This document shows positions 29,257 through 32,747 of a stretch of DNA of 32,747 bases, piece by piece (within the stretch, counting starts at the first letter, position 1; the number at the start of each line of letters is the position of its first letter). Below the pieces are notes generated by a model. It made no database searches, was not told where the DNA came from, and saw nothing but the letters and a program-made list of their open reading frames with translations. Location: positions 1 through 32,747 of the IMG/VR virus record IMGVR_UViG_3300048836_000092; one strand, written 5' to 3'. Position numbers and translations under genes: made by a program. The stretch comes from a virus.

Positions 29257-30126
29257 TTAAACGCCTAAAAATGCGTCGCGCCATCTGATAGTAGCGTTAC
29301 CGCTGTCTGATGTGTCGGCGACTACTAACTTAATAGAATTATTACCTTGTGCGATTTCGAACCAGTCCCCGCTAAACTTGTCACGAATATTTACACCGCT
29401 TGCGGTATCGTCGGCGTAGTAGAGAACTGATCTATTTTCTACATCTACTTCGATACGTTCGTCTGTAGTAGTAAGGGTATAGTCTATGCTGAATGAATCG
29501 CCCGTAGTCTGATTACTTATAGTCGGGTCTTCGATAGCTCCATTAATAACAATAAATGGGAATGCGCCAGTATCGCCAGCGTTATTAATGGTGGTTTCAA
29601 GTGTGCCACCCGCTGACATATCGACGGGGATTTCTAGCGGTATTTCCATACCACCACCAGAGAAAATACTTAACTGCTCGCTGTGTAGTGTTTGTGAAAG
29701 TAGCCGAATGTCTGGGGCGTATAAATCTAGCTTGAACGTGCCGCCAGTTAAATTAACGTCTGGGAACTCCATTTTACGTACGTATACTTCCGCCTGTAGT
29801 TCTAAGTCGTCCATTGTTAAAAACTTTAGGGTAATTGGTGCAAGTACGCCACCTGGCCTATAAATTCTAGCCGCGTTTTCGAATGATCTGCGCCTAAGTC
29901 TGTAGGTGCTAACTAACCCACCACCGAATACCTTACCTTCTAGGGTGATTGCTCGACCGCCGTATAATTGATTTGGTACGAACGCGCCGTCAATATTTGG
30001 GCGTTCGAAGCTGGGTAGTCGAATACTTGGCATTTCTAGCCCTTGAATTTTGGGGCTTAAATATACCCCATTTGGGTTATTCTGGTAGTCGTGTATCTGG
30101 TAGCTATTTAAGTAGGCATTTTTCAT
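29257..30126 (-). CDS. Distal tail protein (Dit-like)
   Basis: 289 aa. The N-terminal belt shows the family pattern: PSIRLPSFERPNIDGAFVPN, ITLEGKVFGGGL, and a YRLRRRSFENAARI helix. The C-terminal domain is a beta-sandwich (GAFPFIVINGAIEDPTISN). Dit forms the ring joining the tail tube to the tip. It lies between tape measure and Tal, the standard order. Confidence 0.8.
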   Translation of the reverse strand: MKNAYLNSYQIHDYQNNPNGVYLSPKIQGLEMPSIRLPSFERPNIDGAFVPNQLYGGRAITLEGKVFGGGLVSTYRLRRRSFENAARIYRPGGVLAPITLKFLTMDDLELQAEVYVRKMEFPDVNLTGGTFKLDLYAPDIRLLSQTLHSEQLSIFSGGGMEIPLEIPVDMSAGGTLETTINNAGDTGAFPFIVINGAIEDPTISNQTTGDSFSIDYTLTTTDERIEVDVENRSVLYYADDTASGVNIRDKFSGDWFEIAQGNNSIKLVVADTSDSGNATIRWRDAFLGV

Positions 30127-30127
30127 A

Positions 30128-31789
30128 TTAGTTAGTTCTTAAAACATACGCCAATTCTCTAAATGCGAAGTCCATATCGACCCCACTATTAATAATTTGC
30201 GTTACCTCGATTGGTCGCTCACCCCCGCCGTTTGGCGAATACGGCGTTACCCTTGAACCAGGGGGCAGGTATACATTTTCTGGGCCTTGCTCTCCGACCC
30301 GTGCCATACCACCGCTAAAACTATCCGTACCGTTGGCAAGGTTGGGGATTGTGTTAATTTTAGTGTATCCTGGCACATTACTACCGATTGAGTTAGCACC
30401 GCTAATCATGCCATTAATAACATTAATGATGTCGTTTACCCTTCTTTTTACTTCGTTCACGATTGCGCTAAGAATACCGAATACCACCGTTTTAACTCCG
30501 TTCCAGACGTCACCCCATGTTAGCCCCATTTTCTCTAGCGCTACAGTCATTAAATCGAAGACGTTTTTAATCGGTAGCCAGAAGGTATTACGCAAGTAAG
30601 TAACGAATGCACCTAGTAGCGGTTTAATTAAGAAGTTCCAGACGTTTTGAAATATTTGCCATAGTGTCATTAGTACCGAACCTATCCAGTTAAATACATT
30701 GGTTAAGGTCGGCAGTACGTAGGTATTAAACCAATCGACTACGCCTAGCACGATGTCGCGAATGCCTAAAAAGTTATTCGTCCAGATCAGGTAGAGGGCG
30801 GCGACGGCCGCACCAATTAATACGAACGGTGCTAAAAATGCAATCATGCCAGTAACCGCCGCCCAGATAGCGGGTACTACTACTGTAGCCAAGGCAATAC
30901 CCATAGGAATAAGCGCACCAATGGTAAAGGCGATAAACGGTTCTTTATTTTCTACAATGAATGTACCTATTTTTTGAAGTCCTTCGGTAAACTTTTCAAT
31001 CGCCCCGCTGTCGAGTAGGAAGCCGTACAGTTGCGCCATGACAACATTTAAGCCGTTACCTATGGTTTCTTTTAACTTTGTCATTTCAATATCTAACTGC
31101 GCCTGTTTGTCGATCAATGTGCCAGTAAATCGCTCGGCGCTTCCCATAGTTAAGTTAGTTAAGTCCATCATTCCTTTTAATTTTGCCATGTCCTCGGTGA
31201 TGTCGCCCGCCGCTACGCCTTCTTTTAACAATGCTTCCTCACCTTTTTTAATGATGTCGCTAAAGTTTTCAGACACACCAGATAGATTACCCAGTGCCGA
31301 ATTATTAGTAGCATAGGCGAACGATAGGTTTTGTACGGCTTGACCGAGTGAGATAGAAGAAGACTTACCCGTTATGGCTTCGTTTGTAAAACGTCGCATT
31401 AGTTCGCCCGCGGTATCTAGGTCTAACCCTGATTTAAGCAGGTTTTGCAGGCCTTCGGCGGCCGCACCAGTACCGATACGAAGTTCTTCGCCCAATGCCT
31501 TAGCTGATTCCTGGGCTTTTGCCCCAGATTCACCGAACCGAGGCGCGATAATATCTAGCGTCGTCATGGCTTTAGCTAAGTCATTAGCGGCCTGGGAAGA
31601 TTCACCTAAAAACTGTTTGAGGTTGCCGACCATTTGCGAACCAAGATTAGCTAGTCCCATGCCTGCGGCAATCGTACCTATTTTTTGCATTGTACCGCCG
31701 AAGCCTGTTAGTTGCTTTTCGGTGTCCTGCAATCCCTTGCCGCTTGATTTGGTAATGATGTCTAGCTGAACTGGTTCTAATTTTGCCAT
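30128..31789 (-). CDS. Tail tape-measure protein
   Basis: 553 aa from MAKLEPVQLDI. I prefer this ATG to a GTG 18 nt upstream because it directly follows the chaperone stop (TAATATG). N-terminal helices and Gly/Ala-rich repeats are followed by 3-4 hydrophobic segments (about 285-345: AFTIGALIPMGIALATVVV, GMIAFLAPFVLIGAAVAAL) and a C-terminal NGTDSFSGGMARVGEQGPE, the diagnostic end of tape measures. At about 0.15 nm per residue it predicts a short tail of roughly 80 nm. Confidence 0.9.
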   Translation of the reverse strand: MAKLEPVQLDIITKSSGKGLQDTEKQLTGFGGTMQKIGTIAAGMGLANLGSQMVGNLKQFLGESSQAANDLAKAMTTLDIIAPRFGESGAKAQESAKALGEELRIGTGAAAEGLQNLLKSGLDLDTAGELMRRFTNEAITGKSSSISLGQAVQNLSFAYATNNSALGNLSGVSENFSDIIKKGEEALLKEGVAAGDITEDMAKLKGMMDLTNLTMGSAERFTGTLIDKQAQLDIEMTKLKETIGNGLNVVMAQLYGFLLDSGAIEKFTEGLQKIGTFIVENKEPFIAFTIGALIPMGIALATVVVPAIWAAVTGMIAFLAPFVLIGAAVAALYLIWTNNFLGIRDIVLGVVDWFNTYVLPTLTNVFNWIGSVLMTLWQIFQNVWNFLIKPLLGAFVTYLRNTFWLPIKNVFDLMTVALEKMGLTWGDVWNGVKTVVFGILSAIVNEVKRRVNDIINVINGMISGANSIGSNVPGYTKINTIPNLANGTDSFSGGMARVGEQGPENVYLPPGSRVTPYSPNGGGERPIEVTQIINSGVDMDFAFRELAYVLRTN

Positions 31790-31790
31790 A

Positions 31791-32386
31791 TTATTTTTTT
31801 CGCCCACTTGCCGACTGCTTCTGTTTCTGTTTGGCGCGTCGGTAGGATTCTTTAATATCTGTTTCTATACCAAGTATTTGCATATCTCTAACCATAACAT
31901 TATACGGCGTAAAGAATGCTTGCCAGTAGTCCAAGTTAAAAACTTGTCTATACCTTAATATTAACAGTTCGTGGGGTGGTTGGGGAAGCGTTACGCTGTC
32001 GGGATTGTCTGCGTGTTCTTTTATTGCTTCGGCAAGGAAGTAGTCGCTAAACTTTTTTTTTGAGCGTTGCCGATTCCAGCAAGTTCGTTATAGGCGTCTA
32101 CGTTACTTAAAATGAAGGTGAGGTCTTTTTGTGAAAGTCGGCGAACATTGTCTAGCGTTATGTCTTCTTTAGTACCGTCTTCTTTTTGGAAGTTCCAGTC
32201 TTTAATAATGTTCACAATTCCAGTAATCATAGCTAACCCGCGCTGTTCACCAGCGTTAGCCATCTGCTCTACGTCGCCAGATAAAGCCTCTACGTACACT
32301 TCTACCCATGCTGGGTCTTCTTTTGTCGATGAGGGTAAATCTAATTTCTTAGTAGTTCTTCGGGTTGTGTCTATGAGTTTCGGCAT
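31791..32386 (-). CDS. Tail assembly chaperone, -1 frameshift fusion (gpGT-like)
   Basis: At nine A's (32053-32061 on the minus strand) a -1 slip from CAA AAA AAA leads into a frame open for 87 codons with no start of its own, ending just before the tape measure. The fusion is 198 aa: 111 from the upstream frame plus KFSDYFLAEAIKEHA... This matches the lambda G/GT arrangement, where the two products chaperone the tape measure. The downstream part has LRYRQVFNLDYWQAFFTPYN and a basic tail (RRAKQKQKQ). Confidence 0.8.
32021..32386 (-). CDS. Tail assembly chaperone, in-frame product (gpG-like)
   Basis: 121 aa. Small, mixed charge, helical in the middle (VEALSGDVEQMANAGEQRG), immediately before the tape measure. 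It stops 10 codons after the slip site, giving the short partner of the G/GT pair. The ATG is 6 nt from the -10 box of operator promoter 6. Confidence 0.8.
   Translation of the reverse strand: MPKLIDTTRRTTKKLDLPSSTKEDPAWVEVYVEALSGDVEQMANAGEQRGLAMITGIVNIIKDWNFQKEDGTKEDITLDNVRRLSQKDLTFILSNVDAYNELAGIGNAQKKSLATTSLPKQ
32053..32061 (-). other. -1 ribosomal frameshift site
   Basis: Nine consecutive A's in the minus-strand message, read CAA AAA AAA AGT in the zero frame. A slip of one base gives AAA AAA AAG TTT. Homopolymeric A is a known slippery sequence. Transcriptional slippage or a sequencing error in the run are alternatives. Confidence 0.75.
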
Positions 32387-32428
32387 ATCCTTATACTAAT
32401 AAACATTACCCACCGTGTCAATATGGTA
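32387..32428 (-). promoter_or_regulatory. Operator-type leaderless promoter 6 (tail operon)
   Basis: Minus strand: TTGACA (32416-32421), 17-nt spacer beginning CGGTGGGT, TAGTAT (32393-32398), 6 nt, ATG. The upstream arm of the repeat is degenerate (TATGGTA), so as at promoter 1 only one half-site is kept. Confidence 0.85.
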
Positions 32429-32430
32429 AG

Positions 32431-32552
32431 CACCTATTTACTAATCAGTAGTGTACAACCACTCCCCTACCCCACCACTATACCCCCTCTTTTTGCGTTT
32501 TTAGCCTGGACACTAAAAAATTTTCTTGGTGGGGGAGAGTAGGGGATAGGTG
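32431..32552. other. Large imperfect inverted repeat between tail genes
   Basis: Plus strand: CACCTAT (32431-32437) and CCCCTACCCCACC (32464-32476) correspond to segments of the arm at 32528-32552 (GGTGGGGG...GGATAGGTG) as an interrupted inverted repeat. The region is very C-rich on one side and G-rich on the other. It may form a terminator between the tail-tube and chaperone genes, although no long T-tract follows the stem. Confidence 0.45.
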
Positions 32553-32594
32553 CGGGAATAATGCGTTAATTACCGAATATATACCGAATGTTCG

Positions 32595-32747
32595 TTAGAT
32601 TGAAGATACGCTGTTTAATACCTTAACGTCGAAGCTCTGGGCGTCTGATGTGTCGTATTGTGGCTTCATTGGGCCTTCTGCATAGACAACCTCGCCAGTG
32701 TTAAGCTCTACTGGGTTTTCGGTAAATTTCAGGTTATTAAGGGTAAC
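32595..32747 (-). CDS. C-terminal end of a probable major tail (tube) protein
   Basis: 50 codons of an open frame entering from the right edge and ending TAA. The segment reads FTENPVELNTGEVVYAEGPM, then YDTSDAQSFDVKVLNSVSSI. It lies before the tail chaperone and tape-measure genes, the usual place of the tail-tube gene, and is beta-rich. Assigned by position only. Confidence 0.55.
   Translation of the reverse strand, partial: VTLNNLKFTENPVELNTGEVVYAEGPMKPQYDTSDAQSFDVKVLNSVSSI

Noticed and set aside
1-32747. Recoded stop codons (TGA as Gly or Trp)
   Set aside because: TGA ends several genes, mostly as ATGA overlaps, and Trp and Gly use their normal codons in conserved motifs. Standard code fits.
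1-32747. Lysogeny module or integrase
   Set aside because: No integrase, excisionase or attachment-site-like core was seen. The small HTH protein alone does not show lysogeny, and the genome is incomplete here.

Overview
The window is a slice of a tailed-phage (siphovirus) genome. Every protein-coding gene I can support lies on the minus strand, so the functional order runs from high to low coordinates. Diagnostic virion genes include a large terminase, a Mu gp29-like portal, a MuF-type head protein, a Mu gpI-like protease/scaffold, a major capsid protein, a tape-measure protein, Dit and Tal-like tail-tip proteins and an amidase endolysin. No integrase, DNA polymerase, tRNA, CRISPR array or insertion sequence is visible. 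The genetic code is standard: TAA, TAG and TGA all act as stops, and TGA is mostly seen where a stop overlaps the next start as ATGA.

Layout in transcription order. (1) 32.7-25.6 kb, tail: end of a probable tail-tube gene, tail chaperone with a -1 frameshift on nine A's, tape measure, Dit, Tal-like protein, small fibre proteins, and a glycine-rich adhesin-like protein. (2) 25.6-23.3 kb, lysis: three small membrane or coiled-coil proteins, then an operon with its own promoter (52-aa protein, PGRP-type amidase, two-helix membrane protein) closed by a nested double terminator. (3) 23.0-9.1 kb, accessory and DNA metabolism: many small unknown genes, zinc-ribbon proteins, a Rad50/RecF-like ATPase, an ERF-type annealing protein with a YqaJ exonuclease, an RlpA-like protein, an HNH protein, a ParB/KorB-like HTH protein, a J-domain protein, a methionine aminopeptidase and a Fic protein. 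(4) 9.0-0 kb, packaging and head: terminase subunits, portal, MuF, a 54-aa membrane protein, protease/scaffold, decoration protein, major capsid and one more probable structural gene. The head module leaves at the left edge and the tail module enters at the right edge, so the source is probably a circular or circularly permuted genome cut inside the head-tail connector region.

The most unusual feature is the transcription and translation layout. Six promoters share a 14-base block, TTGACACGGTGGGT, in which the -35 box sits inside an inverted repeat (TACCCAC/GTGGGTA). In all six the start codon lies only 6-8 nt after the -10 box, so transcription should begin at or next to the A of ATG, giving leaderless mRNAs. 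Five other likely promoters without this block (lysis, small terminase, small head-membrane gene, decoration protein, fibre gene) keep the same 6-nt spacing. Inside operons many genes start within a few bases of the previous stop, often as TAATATG, without a clear Shine-Dalgarno. The four early/DNA-metabolism promoters keep an intact or near-intact repeat; the two structural-gene copies keep only one arm.

Other points of interest: five copies of a CACGTG-centred 14-mer that resembles parS, in a genome with a ParB-like HTH protein; a probable ~60-nt plus-strand small RNA divergent from an operator promoter; and 10-bp-phased AGTTTA repeats near the lysis terminator.

Host: the RlpA-like protein and the N-terminal half of the glycine-rich adhesin remind me of surface proteins from Patescibacteria/CPR genomes, and the leaderless layout would need a host that translates such mRNAs well. 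This is inference from recall; I ran no search.
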